From Phialocephala subalpina (Eukaryota; Ascomycota; Leotiomycetes; Helotiales; Mollisiaceae): a DNA stretch of 64,000 bases. Made by a program: the position numbers and the translations under genes. Positions 44,161 through 54,972 of the stretch are shown here, piece after piece. The stretch lies in the NCBI GenBank assembly GCA_900073065.1, contig FJOG01000001.1, positions 3,246,040 to 3,310,039 of the forward strand, read 5' to 3'. Every line of letters starts with the position of its first letter. The first letter of the stretch is position 1. The notes below the pieces were generated by a model that worked only from the letters and a program-made list of their open reading frames with translations, did no database searches and was not told the origin of the DNA.

Positions 44161-45866
44161 GCGAGTCTCAATTCTGCAAAAAGAAGCTCGATTTGGGCTT
44201 AACTCCATAGAGATAACCGCAAGCTCCACGGGATAAGTATCATAGATTAGATTTCGAGTAAGATTAGACTGATCACAAGCCAATCGCTCGATAGTCGGTG
44301 AAGTCGAGGGAGACTGGGGATTAGTATGATAAATGAGTCTTGGCAGGAGCTTGGAGGGGCTGGGATTTTATGCGTAGGACCGGATCATTTGATTTCAGGA
44401 CAGCCTACGGTAGTTGCAAACGGCAAAGCTGATGTGTGGACGAGAACAGCCCAGTTCCGACGAGCAGGCGCTTACGGGTTACACTTAAGCCGCTTATTTC
44501 TCCTCGCTGAACATTATACACATGCTCAAACTTGTTTGCTTTTGGCTACCCTTGAGAGCACGAGATTTGTTCTATTTGCATTTCCTCCATCAAACCCGCC
44601 ATTTTTCAAGCGAAACACTCTCTGGACTGCTAAATCCAGCCGTTTAATTCATTCACCCAACTCCAGCGGCAGCCAAAAGCACACAGGTTCGCGGCCACTC
44701 TTTTCCGTTCCGGATGTCGAATTGAGGCAGATAGAAATACGGCGGAGCTGAAGGTACGTTGAAAACCTGCACCGAAAGTGAATCCTTCTGACTTGTCGCT
44801 CTAGATCATAAGCGTGCTCTTGATGATAATGACGGTAAATCAGACGGAAATATTCCATTTCTCGAGGAGCGAACGGCTCTACGTCCGAAGATCTCGACTG
44901 AGGCTCTGTGCAACCAAGCTCAATCTAACTTCTCCGCTGGAAGTAGAATCTCGCGGAGAAGAAATCATCAAGTATTTGGGAGCGGTGTCGACGTCCCTTA
45001 AGCGATTGCGAGTCGAAGAGATCTATCTCATCGCGATTACGGTTTACATCCTGATTAATCTCATTGGTGTAGCTTCAGCCTCTTACTATCCCTGTCACTT
45101 ACGAAACCTCATATTACGTCTCTGCAGTGGTGAAATGCGAGATAGAACGTTCTTCTGTGAGCAAGTGTAGTGAGCGATGGATGGCAGTGGTTATGCCATT
45201 CCCCTGAATAAGTTACTCTATATCACCATCACACACAGTTTCCATTCGATCGTCGATCTACCTGGGAAAGTGCCCTTTAGATTGCTGGGTTGATTCTTAG
45301 AACTCAATTGAGCGAAGATCAACGTAATGGAATGGAGAGTGACTTGGAGATGGAATTTACATTCTTGGCTCAATCACTACGAGAGAAACTTCTTTTACAA
45401 TAAGATCACGGCATCTCCCTAACCAGTTCTACCACATCTTGATATTCATCTCACACTTCTGACTCTGAGTCTCACTGTCAATCATGTCAGGACCACTGTC
45501 ATTTAATGATCCTTTGCCCCCGACAGACACCCCGTCAAGCAGCCGCTCGTATCGCTCCCAAAAGATGGCCAGAACATCGTCCAATAGGGGTATCACGTGA
45601 AGTAGAAGATTACGGAGACCAAATGCTCCAAGGACTCACAATCCTGTGCTATCAGAATTCGCACCAACGTGGAAAGAACAAGGAGGAGTTTAAGCCAAAC
45701 CAGAGACGCTAATACTACGGATATAGTACCAACAAGCGAGACGAAGTAAGTAGTCTATGTTTCAAGTTTCGATGCTGCAAGAGAAGCTAGAGAAACCACA
45801 CCGCGTTTTGCATTTTCAATGGATAGACTCATTCCCACACAAATCTCAAGACTGGCAATAGTTATA
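44161..45866. other. Intergenic, no gene recognised
   Basis: Composition returns to normal. Plus-strand frames at 44326-44751 (141 aa) and 44814-45170 (118 aa, with one hydrophobic stretch, IYLIAITVYILINLIGVASA) are not recognised and lack splice or start support, so they are left uncalled. Confidence 0.3.
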
Positions 45867-47794
45867 CTAATAACAACCCGCGCCTTTTCTTAAAGTGTCG
45901 ACTTCGCCAGCCACCCCAAATCCCACTCTTCTAATCAATCCATGAGCATCACCACGTCCATTCAGCAACCCAAATTTCAACTCGGTCGCCAGCACTCCCT
46001 CACTGAGAGGCTCAGCAGCCAACGAGGACCCAACTGTCAGATTATCCAAGGTTTCGTTGCGTGTGCTGCACATGATGGCGGAAAATGATGTTCCATGGCT
46101 GACACCATTGACCATCAACGCTCTCATCCCTATCATGACACTAATAACAGTGACTGCGATAGCTATGCCGTATGCCATTGCAAGATTTGCGACGTTATAG
46201 GTGTAGATATTGACATTGGCTATGATATTGACGGTGGTGTTGATGCCTTGTGGAGACCATGTTACATCGGCGCTGAACAGACTAAGAGTCAAGTTGCGAG
46301 ATAATTCCTCGATTAACTGTCCCATATTCAAGCCATTTGCCAAGGCCTTTTCGGAGGCGGGAATTCCAGTCTCTGCAATCCCATCTGTTCCAGACTGGGG
46401 TTTTCCATTTGTTTTCAAGGATGCGTATAAAGAGCTTCGTATGATTTGTGTCCGGAAGCTCGTAACACCGGAATCCCAGCCAAAGAGAACCCCGCTTACC
46501 CAGTTGGACATAACTTGGCCGTGAACAAAGTGGCCGTCTTTCAAAGTGGCGCCGGTGTAATTGAAACTATAGGGAATATTTATAGTTTGTAGGGTCTCTG
46601 TGGCGTTGAAAGTCACATTGAACCGTGTGTCTTCGAGCGAGCAGGAATAGTAGTCGCCGTCCGACAGTACCCAGATGTAAGCCCCACCAGGCCCTGCCGT
46701 TCCATTATATCCCATAAAATATGACATCCCGTCACAGTAGAACGCGCCGCTGTCATTCATTGAAGGTGTTCCGCCGATACATGTGTCGAAAAACTTTTGG
46801 TACGTGTAATAATTGTTCCCAGAATCTACCATCATGTTTACTTCAGGCGTGAAGGCGAGAAAAGATAACGAGAATCCTCCACCCTTCGTGTACTGTGTAG
46901 AGCAATTAAGGACTTTGTCAATCACGGTGGTGATATTTGCCGATGCCGTAACACAATGAAAGGAAGGTGCGGAAAACTGGACCGAGTAATTTGCAGCGGG
47001 AGCGATCGCGACCATTGGGAGAATCTCTATGCTTGTAGCAGTTGCAGCCATAATACGACTGAGGAATGGAGAGACTCCGTTGTCGACCGTATTCATATCC
47101 GAGTTTTGAATATTCTCATCGATATTGTAAAGGGATGATATATTTGTGTAATCGACCATTGGAACGTTCATGATCTGTGGAGTTGATGTCGTTGAGGGAA
47201 CGACTGTCAATGTTGCTGGAGTGACCAACGCTGAGAGAGGCATCAACCTGCAGGGCGATGTCAGCATAAAAATATGCTTTAGTTTTTTTTTTTGGCTCAC
47301 CAAGTCAATGCTGCGAGTACAAAGCCGATCTTGACGCTGGACAGGAATGAGGCATTGAGGAACGAAAACGGGTCGTTGATTGCTCCAAACGTGGCATTGA
47401 TCCCCGACACCGAGAGTGGTGTTCTCTTCAAGGTGGTCCAGATGTGCTGCTGGTAGGCCACAGAGATAGAGGCTGCGAGGCAAGTCTTTGCCAAGAAGGC
47501 AAAGGCGGTTCCGTACCGCAGTTGCCATTGCTGGCTCTTGAAATCCCACTTCGACTCATCAGCTGTGACATACTTTCCGTCAAGCGATTGATAATAGAAG
47601 TGGTGTCCGAGTGCGGCTCCTGCTCCAATAACAAGGAGTCCCACCATCTTGGTCGGGGCTTTCCAATTTATACCCCATAGCACCCGCTCGGAAGGCTCTC
47701 TCGCCAGAGATTGTTGAGTGTTTTCGTAAGCAGAGACCGTGGCATATTTTGTGCTGCGGGAGTCATGATCGAGGGAGGAGTGGACGAACGACAT
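45867..47794 (-). CDS. Fungal multi-pass membrane protein (often mislabelled formylmethionine deformylase-like)
   Basis: Two exons, 47794-47301 and 47247-45867, joined inside a Trp codon (phase 2), about 624 aa. The N-terminal cytosolic segment is followed by a helix (MVGLLVIGAGAALGHHFYY), then WQLRYGTAFAFLAKTCLAAS and SVAYQQHIWTTLKRTPLSVS, then the second hydrophobic region (VKIGFVLAALTWLMPLSALV) split by the intron, a large lumenal or extracellular domain rich in N-glycosylation sequons and Cys, and a last helix (AMAYGIAIAVTVISVMIGMR). The HIW.TLKRTPLSVSGINATFGA block is characteristic of a large ascomycete family of unknown function that databases sometimes call formylmethionine deformylase-like. 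Nothing in it supports deformylase chemistry. Intact. Confidence 0.8.
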
Positions 47795-49744
47795 GATGGC
47801 GCAGCGTCGCGGTTTAGAAGTAGCAGCTAGCCAGGTTTTGTGTCACAATAACTTTTAGAACTGACACAAAAATGCTCTCGGGGCCGAGCTTCATATATAT
47901 AGGCAAAGCTCGCAAGGCTGCGTCTGCCTGGGTGTGGTGGCAACGTTGGGGGGCGGTTACGCTGGCTTTGAGCTGAGCCAATAGCAATTCCCCACGCCCT
48001 ACGCTGCAAGATATGAGACGAGGCTCTGATCTAGAGTACTGAAAGGATCACTTTGAGCCTTGAGGGTATTTCCACGACTGCAGGAAAAGTCAAAGTGGTA
48101 GTATAACGTAACAACATTGATACAACTTAGGGTGGTCGTGCAGAACTAATCATGAGGGTGGTGTGCGGCTTCTTCGTCTTCTCAAAACACTACGCGCTGA
48201 GGCAATGGCTAAAGTGTTTCACCATTCCTGAAGAAGAAAGTGTGGAGGACGGGTCGGGAAAGGGCCGCAGATGCTGTGGTAGGTAGCTCGTTGATTGAAG
48301 GAGGATCCAAAAAAAAAGAAAAAGGCGCAGATCACATGCGCTTAGCTTGAATCATATGTGATATCCAGCACGTGACATCACGTTTTCTTTGTCAGCTAGT
48401 TCGAAGCTCCTTCCATAAGAGGACTTCTCACGTAGATTTAGAAAAATCAACTCCGTTTACACCCTTCAAAATCACACATATCTATGGCTCGTTTTGGTTC
48501 TGGTTTAGTGTCAATGAATACTATTACTTATCTCTTTGATATCTGCTATTGAACTGATGATTATAGAGCCTTGAATAGAACCTTATTCGCGCGTTTATTC
48601 GGAGTGTTTTAGTATAAGGATAATGTTATCACACAGATTCGATACCTTGTAAACTACCTAAGGTTTTAATTAGATACATTAATATTTAAATTCAACCTTT
48701 GGTAGATGCAATAGATTTTATTCCCTCTTCGAGAAACCAAGATGGAATGAAGTGGTATAGAAGAAAGAAAAACAGTATCACGTGCACTTGCTTTTCTTTT
48801 GCTTGACCTTAGATGTAGAATGAATTTGTAAGCTTGATAGTTCAATCTTGGAGTGATAAGATTGCCAAACTATAGAGTAAAGTGAATATTCAGGCTCCAT
48901 AATAGAATCTATTTAACAAATATACCAAAGTCTCGTGATGGTCTATTTTTGGTATAGTTTGCTTTCGCCAATGCCCTTTCCGTTTCCTTCAACCTTCAAT
49001 ATCGATTCCAGACTATTACTTTTGATCAAATCGTCCGAAGAATGAGCACAGTATACTCTACGCCATAATTTCCTAGAATTGTTTCATATCCCCTATCCAT
49101 ATCGAGCTTCCTTTTCTAAAAACACGAAGCTAACAAGCTGACAGATTGACGGCAAAATGTAGGCTACTTATTTTTGTCTTTCACACTGTGAAGCCGAGGT
49201 GGATGTGGTAAGAGGCTTGGCGTGAGATTTATGTCAGAAGATTTGGCGATCGATGGGCACAGATAGGAATGGAAGAAGCGGGAGGGGTAGAGATACGGCA
49301 GCAGGGAGAGCTTGCAGGGTGGCCGGCCGTGGGTGATCAGCAGAACCAGCTTGGGATACGCACCCAGCAGCTTCCTGGACGCCAGACAAAGACAACCTAG
49401 TACCGAGTCGTATGGGGCGAACATCCAAGTAGGTCTAATTCTTGGGTTAACGAAGGCGATGTACAGATATTGATGCCACGGCTGCCTTGCGAGCGATTCT
49501 TTCAAAACTCGGTCCCACAGGTAGAAAGGGACGTTAAGCAAGTTTACTGTATGCGCTGTAGCAGGCGTAGTAGAGGCAAGAAGATTATCGAGTACTTGGT
49601 CGATGAGCTCTCCACTTGGATTACTGAAGATTAACTGCGAATCTCATTTAGTCTTATGTTATTTGCTGAGCTTAAAGGTCCTTCAAATCCGGATCCCTAG
49701 ATATCTCTCGACACAATCAAGAATCTTTGTCGATTCTCGCAATA
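47795..49744. other. Intergenic, no gene recognised
   Basis: About 1.95 kb containing the promoter of the membrane protein gene and the 5' flank of the next BTB locus. A 125-aa minus frame (49164-49541, MLNVPFYLWDRVLKES) is unrecognised. 48500-48950 is AT-rich without clear repeats. Confidence 0.35.
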
Positions 49745-50590
49745 ATGGCGTTCCAATTCTCTTCCACTACTGCACTTGCGACCGCAATCTCTTCGATTTT
49801 GGTTCCTATCACCGGCTCCACGACTGCCTCACCTTCGGCTTCAGATACGCCCGCTTTGTCCAGTCAACGTCCAGCTGCAAATGTCGGAACCAATGAAATG
49901 AAAGTCTGGTAGGTGGAAGTCTTGAGAACGCTTGGGACGATGAATTAATCTTGCCCAGGGACGCCCAGAAGTTTGTCAAGCTATATCCAGGCACAGATCC
50001 TAACGCTCCACCATTCGTCGTGCACAAGGACTGGGTCTGCCACTACTCTTCTGTTCTCAACGCCGCCTTCAACAGCAACTTCCTTGAGGGTCAAACGCAA
50101 GAATATCGTTTGCACGTTGACGGCATTGACAAGAAATGTGGTGCAATTGTTGGTTCATTGGGTTTACGCTCAGAAGATCGACCTACTTCAGATTCCAGAA
50201 ATTACCCCAGGAGTGAAATCAAGTTATGAAACAAGAAGCACCTCTTTGGTCAAACTTTGGGTTCTAGCCGATAAGTTGTTGATGAGACCTCTTCAGAACT
50301 AGGTTATTCGGAAGCTTGAGGAGATTCGGCGAAACGAGAGAAAGATTGCGGCATACTGCATTCCTTACATCTACGACAACACTCCGAGAGGCAGTCCTCT
50401 TCGCCAATACTTCATCCACCAATGTATCGCTGATTTACGACCGGAGGCACTCGTTCTGAAGAATGACAAATTTCCTCGAGAGATGCTTGCCGAGGCTTAC
50501 GACGCTATGAGGAGCAGACTCACGCCAGCGGTCTTGATGTCTTTTGCTCCAAAGAACGATATGAACGCCTACAACGTCCCGGAAGAGTGA
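49745..50590 (+). pseudogene. Plus-strand BTB/POZ pseudogene
   Basis: Exon 1 (49745-49908) encodes MAFQFSSTTALATAISSILV and ends EMKVW in the second-field style. A 50-nt phase-2 intron leads to DAQKFVKLYPGTDPNAPPF. The BTB core is VHKDWVCHYSSVLNAAFNSN. After HVDGID an extra base in an A-rich run shifts the frame. The gene resumes NVVQLLVHWVYAQKIDLLQI, SLVKLWVLADKLLMRPLQN, then TAG, VIRKLEEIRRNERKIA, PRGSPLRQYFIHQCIADL, FPREMLAEAYDAM and YNVPEE with a stop at 50588-50590. The second intron seen in some relatives is absent. Two lesions. Confidence 0.74.
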
Positions 50591-50856
50591 GGGTGCTTGC
50601 CACCAGAACTGCTTACTCTGTTTCAAAACACGCACATCTTTAATTCTCTCAGGATAAGGCTGAGGATGCTTCCACAGCGATTGGGACATTTGATTGCTTC
50701 GCTAGGGTGGTGTTACGGCATTGGGTGGGATATATGTTGTTGCTTCTCGGCATCATACCTTGTGCATTAGTCTGGAGGGAGTATCATATGGCACAGCGTT
50801 GCGCAAATGAAAGGCTTCTGAACAATCAAACTCATATAACTTCAACCGTAACTCCT

Positions 50857-51987
50857 TCACATTCCATTTATCCTCCTCCTCAACCTCCCAATCTCCTCAG
50901 GACCTGTCCTACAGCATCCTCCAACATAAATGCTCTTCCAAACACCCCTATCCCTTGCCATCGTCACAATCCCAAACACCTCTTCATCCCACGCCTTCTG
51001 TCTTCATGTTAGCCACGTCCCTCCCCACTCCAGAGAAAATTATTCATATACCTGACGAGATCTCTCCCCCTCCCCATCCCCACTAACCACCCACTCCTTC
51101 GTCGCCGTATTATAAACCTCCCCAACCTTCGTCCCATCCGGATAAATCACCAAACTAACCCCCTCCCCATCCTCCCCCACCCCCTTCACCGCATCCTCAA
51201 ACTCCCTCACCAAACTATCAACCTTATTCACTTTCGTACAATTGATCCCAATACCCACCGGCCTCATAGCCCCCTCTCTCTTTCTAAGCATCGAGTGTAC
51301 AACCTTTGCCACCGAAGAGCCGTCTGGGAGACGATTGCCTTCGCCTGGGAAGACGCACGATATCCAAAACGGCCTATACTCCTCTGGCTCAAGCCCATGA
51401 TAAGCTAGCCACATCGTCTCCCTCGCAGCAAGCACCTCTTCAATCTTCGGTAGAGTTTCAAAAGCTACCAAATCCACGTTTTTCCAACACTCCTGAAGCG
51501 GCGGAAGAGAAGAGGAAGGGAGAAAGACATGGAGTCGATTCAGATGCCACTCTCTCAACTCCTCTACACTCCGATGCCCAACATCATATTTGCCAGAATA
51601 TTCTTGGCTAGGTATCATAACCGCACCATAAGCTCCCAAACTCAGCGCTACTTTCCCCCTCCCTTGCTCGTCATTCCCAAATGCCTCCCTCGCCACCCTA
51701 ACAGCACTCCTCATCAACTTCCCCGCCTCTTTCTCATCTTTCACCCCGCTTGCGGCGAATCCTTCAAATGAAGCTTGGTACGTAGCTGTGATCACCACCT
51801 CTGCCCCGTCATCGGCGAATGATTTTTGGGAAGAAAGGAGGGTTTCAGGGGAAGTTATCAAGAGATGAGAAGACCAAAGGGGAGTTGAGTCGTCGAAGGT
51901 AATGGAGTGAGGTGGGGAGGTGAGAGTTGTGCCTAGGCCGCCGTCTAGGAGTATGATGTCGCAGGTAGTTCCCCGCCTCTTTCTCAT
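50857..51987 (-). CDS. Homocysteine S-methyltransferase
   Basis: Exon 51987-51052 and exon 50997-50857 are joined in phase 0 (GTATAT donor, GCTAAC branch), 358 aa as predicted. Motifs: DIILLDGGLGTTL near the N-terminus, GAEVVITATYQASFEGF, DLVAFETLPKIEEV, the first zinc ligand in GIGINCTKVN and the Cys pair in YVGGCCRTGPEEI of the last exon, which the uninterrupted exon alone would miss. It should methylate homocysteine to methionine using S-methylmethionine or AdoMet, in the cytosol. The start is problematic: a perfect 250-bp tandem duplication (51719-52218) covers the N-terminal coding region, and the Met used here (MRKRRGTTCD) is created by the duplication junction. The native start may have been lost or lie in an exon I cannot see. 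Confidence 0.78.
51719..51968. repeat. 250-bp tandem duplication, copy 1
   Basis: Identical over its length to 51969-52218. It contains the N-terminal codons of the homocysteine S-methyltransferase. The unit length is 1 mod 3, so copy 2 cannot be read in frame into copy 1. Confidence 0.95.
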
Positions 51988-52218
51988 CTTTCACCCCGCT
52001 TGCGGCGAATCCTTCAAATGAAGCTTGGTACGTAGCTGTGATCACCACCTCTGCCCCGTCATCGGCGAATGATTTTTGGGAAGAAAGGAGGGTTTCAGGG
52101 GAAGTTATCAAGAGATGAGAAGACCAAAGGGGAGTTGAGTCGTCGAAGGTAATGGAGTGAGGTGGGGAGGTGAGAGTTGTGCCTAGGCCGCCGTCTAGGA
52201 GTATGATGTCGCAGGTAG
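51969..52218. repeat. 250-bp tandem duplication, copy 2
   Basis: Second identical unit, on the promoter side of the minus-strand gene. It encodes a second copy of the DGGLGTTL to KDEKEAG segment, then runs out of frame at the junction. Confidence 0.95.
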
Positions 52219-52486
52219 GAAGTGGGGGTTGCCAAGACCAGGAACATTCAGGGGCACTCAGGGGTTCGGTAAATTCAGGGATATTCAGACTCGTTCAATG
52301 TCCAGCAGGGTACTGTGATTTGATGCAAAGCTTTCATTCCTCTAAGCAATACTCAAACACAGAGCAAAATGTCGATCATAGGTATAATGTAAAATTGCAA
52401 TGCTTAAGAAAGCCCTCCCCGAAGCCTGGGATGCCCTTGTTCGATGCCTTGATGCCTCTACAAGCACAGCTGAATGATCATCGAGA

Positions 52487-54625
52487 TCATGAATACTTGC
52501 TCTTCTTCTTCATTGCCGACGCCGGAGACATTAAACTAAATGATTTCGAAATCGAGAGTTTTGCAGCTTCCAACCTCGCTGCCTTCTTTTCGGCCCATCT
52601 CTCGGCAGCTACCTTCTCACTCTTCTCCGGTGCGCGATTCTCTACCGGTCTCTCCGCTGCTTGCTTTTCGGTTGTCTTCTTCTCAGCCCATCTCTCGGCA
52701 GCGCGCTTCTGATCAGCCAAATTCTGTTTCCTGACTTTGCCGGCCTTCTCAGCTATTGCTGTGGTTAACCGCTTGGATTCTTCTGCGGCCATCTCCTGCT
52801 CGATGACTCTCTTCGCGGTCTTGGCAATACCAATGAGAGATTCCTTCTCCGCGACAGACTTCGCGCCCCATGCGATGTTCAGATTCCCTTCAGTTAAGTA
52901 GACAGGGCGCATGTTAATGACTCGTAGCCAGCGTTCACGAATCCTATCGTATTCGGCTGTGTTGCCAGCGAAGTCCCTCTCGAGCGAGTACCCGATGAAT
53001 GGTTCAATCTCGCTGAATGACATGCTCTGCAAAACACTTTCATTGCTCGTACGCGCAGTTTGCTCAATGCGATCTCGCGTAGCTGGACCAAAATCATTCC
53101 AGTAAACTTCTAACCTCTCTTTTAGTATCTTTCCGCTAGGTGAGTCACTGGGACAGATATTATATGGATCCAGGTCCAGGCCAAGAGAATTGAGCCAGCC
53201 TCTCCGCCTGAAGTCGAAATCCGTCGTCTTCTCGGACTTGATCTTAGAAAATAGGAAGTACTTGTTTTCGAACTCAGCCCATTTATAGCGAGGCGGATTT
53301 AACATGACTCGCAGATAAGCAGCTTTGACTTCGATCGCTCTCCGCTCAGCAACGGAATGAGAATTGGTGTACAATGTCTCGACGGCTTGTTCCTGTGCTG
53401 GCGAAGAGCACAATGTGTGATACGTCGGATCTTCTAGATTCAAGTCTTTCAGCCAGGCTCTTCTCTTGATCATAATGTCTTGGTAGTCGGTAAGCCTACG
53501 CTCAGGAACATTGAAATATTGCCACTCCAGGGCAGCGAACGTAAGTGGAAGAAATGTTTTTGGGACTAGTCGAAATGGTATCGATGACAGATCTACCTTA
53601 GTCCTATACTTGAGTGTGACGGCTGTCAGTTCTACCAATCGGCGCTTGACCACGGGTAGGTGGGCCCAAGTATCCTCGACTTCTTGCCTTTTGTATGCCG
53701 CAGTGTATCGCGTCATGAATGGTGCAAGGTTGAGATCCAACTGCAATACCCATGCTCTTCTCGTAGAATCAACTTCTTTATTAGGACAATAAATGTTCTC
53801 CAAGTCGTAAAAGGATAGGTACCGCTCCGGAGATAGGATTTGTGGGCCGCCCTGCTCCACGATTCGTACAACATTCGTAGATTTTATACCTAATGCCGGC
53901 CGAGGTAGAATACCAGCTCCAAAAGGTGCATGATTGTACTGGGACGGATAGGACGGCGGTGCAGCATACGGCTGAGATGATGGCTGGTATTGTGGCGGCA
54001 CGCCTGCAGCACGTGGATGGCCATATCCCTGATATTGCGGAGGATATACAGGCGTCGCATAGCCCTGTTGTGATGGGCATGAGTTCGTAGAGATTGCATG
54101 TGGTGCATGTAGTGGGTTGGCGGGAGCTTGGGCGCTTTGCAAATTATAAGGACTGTTGTAGTGACGGGTAGCTGCAGATGGTCCCGGTGGTAGAATTTTC
54201 GACGTCTGCGGTGGATCGCGAAGGATTGGAATTTTAACGGTCTCTGGCAGCTTCCTATCATCACTTAGTATCCATCTCAAGGGTTCCGTGTGGGTTTTGG
54301 GCTTCACTTACTCCTGCAATCGCGTAACCCCGCTACTCATCTCTTCAATTGCCATTTGTATGCCTTCGTCCACCCATCTTTGCATAAGTTCCATCTGCTG
54401 CATTTCCAATGCCAATTCCTCATCACTTCTACCGCCATGATTGTTGTCCTTCGCCCTCGGGTCCTCAGGGCTTTTCGCGACGCGTCTCTTCTTTGTCGGT
54501 CGCGGGCTTTCACCTCCACTCGAGATACTGATGATTGAGGGTCTGCGAGGGCCAGGGCTTTCATCGCCGCTCGAAATGCTGATATGCGATGCGCAGCGCT
54601 GCTCATGAGCTGGCACGGGCGCCAT
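52487..54625 (-). CDS. Uncharacterised 693-aa protein with Lys/Ala/Glu-rich tail
   Basis: Two exons, 54625-54312 and 54254-52487, joined across a 57-nt intron (phase 2). The N-terminus (MAPVPAHEQRCASHISISSG) has two near-identical blocks (SISSGDESPGP and SISSGGESPRP) and a basic stretch (TKKRRVAKSP) that could act as a nuclear signal. The middle is Pro/Tyr/Gln-rich (YPPQYQGYGHP, PPQYQPSSQPYAAP). The central 330 residues are alpha-helical with repeated R.AWL..L.L.L/DP motifs (STRRAWVLQLDLNL, IKRRAWLKDLNLEDP, FRRRGWLNSLGLDLDP, IRERWLRVINM), suggesting four tandem helical units of about 90-100 residues. The tail has two AAERWAEKK copies and ends KKKSKYS. No known domain was recognised. Confidence 0.75.
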
Positions 54626-54972
54626 GGTTGTTTTGGTTGAGAGTTTTTGGTGTTTATATTTCGTCGCACGTGCGAAAACGCGACTTCCTCAAAAGTGTGG
54701 TCTGTGCACGGCACGATCTCACGTGCGGTTATATCAGTTCGAAAGTCGGAACTTCCTTTGAAGACCTTGCAGGCAAGAATGTTCGAATTAGAATTAGGTA
54801 TTCATTTCATCCTATGGTTGTCGTTGCTTCGTAGAAGAATACTCGCTCAAAACGCCAACTCCTGCTCTCAATGTCCCATCCATGCTTGTATCCAAACTTT
54901 AACTTTGTGGTAATGTCCACAATACTTTTGGACATCTGAAAATGTCAAGGTACAGAATGCGCTCAACTAATC

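Noticed and set aside
44326..45170. Two plus-strand frames of 141 and 118 aa
   Set aside because: Unrecognised, no intron or start context, next to a degraded AT island; kept as unannotated.
45867..47794. Peptide deformylase activity for the 624-aa membrane protein
   Set aside because: The label comes from database naming of this family; no metallohydrolase HExxH or deformylase motif is present and the protein is multi-pass.
49164..49541. 125-aa minus-strand frame
   Set aside because: No recognisable family and no supporting structure; could be chance.
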